Assembly: GCA_023428135.1 (NCBI GenBank)
Contig: JAEYZG010000045.1
Span: 62,001 to 126,000, forward strand
DNA from: Bacteroidota bacterium
GTDB taxonomy: Bacteria > Bacteroidota > Bacteroidia > Cytophagales > Cytophagaceae
Direction: 5' to 3'
Length of the DNA: 64,000 nt
How positions within the stretch are numbered: the first letter of the stretch is position 1; every line of letters starts with the position of its first letter. Under the pieces are notes generated by a model, which saw only the letters and a list, made by a program, of their open reading frames with translations, searched no databases and was not told the DNA's origin. Positions 63,991 to 64,000 of the stretch are shown piece by piece. A program made the position numbers and the translations under genes.

Positions 63991-64000
63991 TTTATCATTA

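Overview
The window is a stretch of an AT-rich Bacteroidota chromosome, most likely from a Cytophagales-type gliding bacterium. Support for this comes from a T9SS type B cargo protein (gliding-motility C-terminal domain) next to a PorP/SprF-like gene, a TonB-dependent receptor with a carboxypeptidase-like N-terminal domain, DUF3078, DUF4136, a NagB/PIG-L fusion, CzcA fused to an outer membrane factor, and TAnnTTTG-like -7 boxes. No tRNA, rRNA, CRISPR array, transposase or phage gene was seen, so it reads as ordinary chromosome with a few decayed genes.

Layout. 1-5951: T9SS pair, a 718-base gap, a membrane histidine kinase, a beta-barrel protein and a tiny Sm-like protein. 6244-12607: COG0523 GTPase, DUF3078 porin-like protein, CNNM/CBS protein, a tandem universal stress protein coupled to a DinB gene with an in-frame stop, and an MFS transporter. 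12640-19922: a very large multi-PAS kinase, a STAS/SEC14-like protein, an HTH regulator with a coiled-coil partner, an SDR and an acyltransferase. 19930-31100: aldehyde dehydrogenase, then a metal-handling block on the minus strand (small His/Cys protein, TonB receptor, lipoprotein, second small His protein, CzcA-TolC fusion, CzcB-like adaptor). 31261-37462: Mla-type lipid transport operon, lipocalin, universal stress protein, TreT-like trehalose synthase and DUF2238 protein, suggestive of envelope and stress maintenance. 37520-43122: a frameshifted PAS histidine kinase, lipoproteins and unknowns, an SDR and a Crp/Fnr regulator. 43541-47603: a complete four-gene Anbu operon (circularly permuted ATP-grasp, alpha-E, transglutaminase-like protein, Anbu proteasome homologue). 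47678-54518: secreted unknowns, DUF4136 plus barrel pair, FAD protein, CPA2 antiporter, Cys-rich copper-binding four-helix protein. 54585-63990: FkbM methyltransferase, divergent polysaccharide deacetylase, TPR protein, a phytoene-synthase-like protein lacking its catalytic aspartates beside IPP isomerase, a 7TM-DISM kinase and NagB/PIG-L.

The points most worth following are the Anbu operon, the catalytically stripped CrtB paralogue beside idi, the internal signal peptide and possible internal start inside the CzcA-TolC fusion, the two small metal-ligand-rich proteins heading the metal operons, and two single-lesion genes (DinB nonsense codon, kinase poly-G frameshift). Four histidine kinases are present but no intact response regulator, so their partners lie elsewhere.
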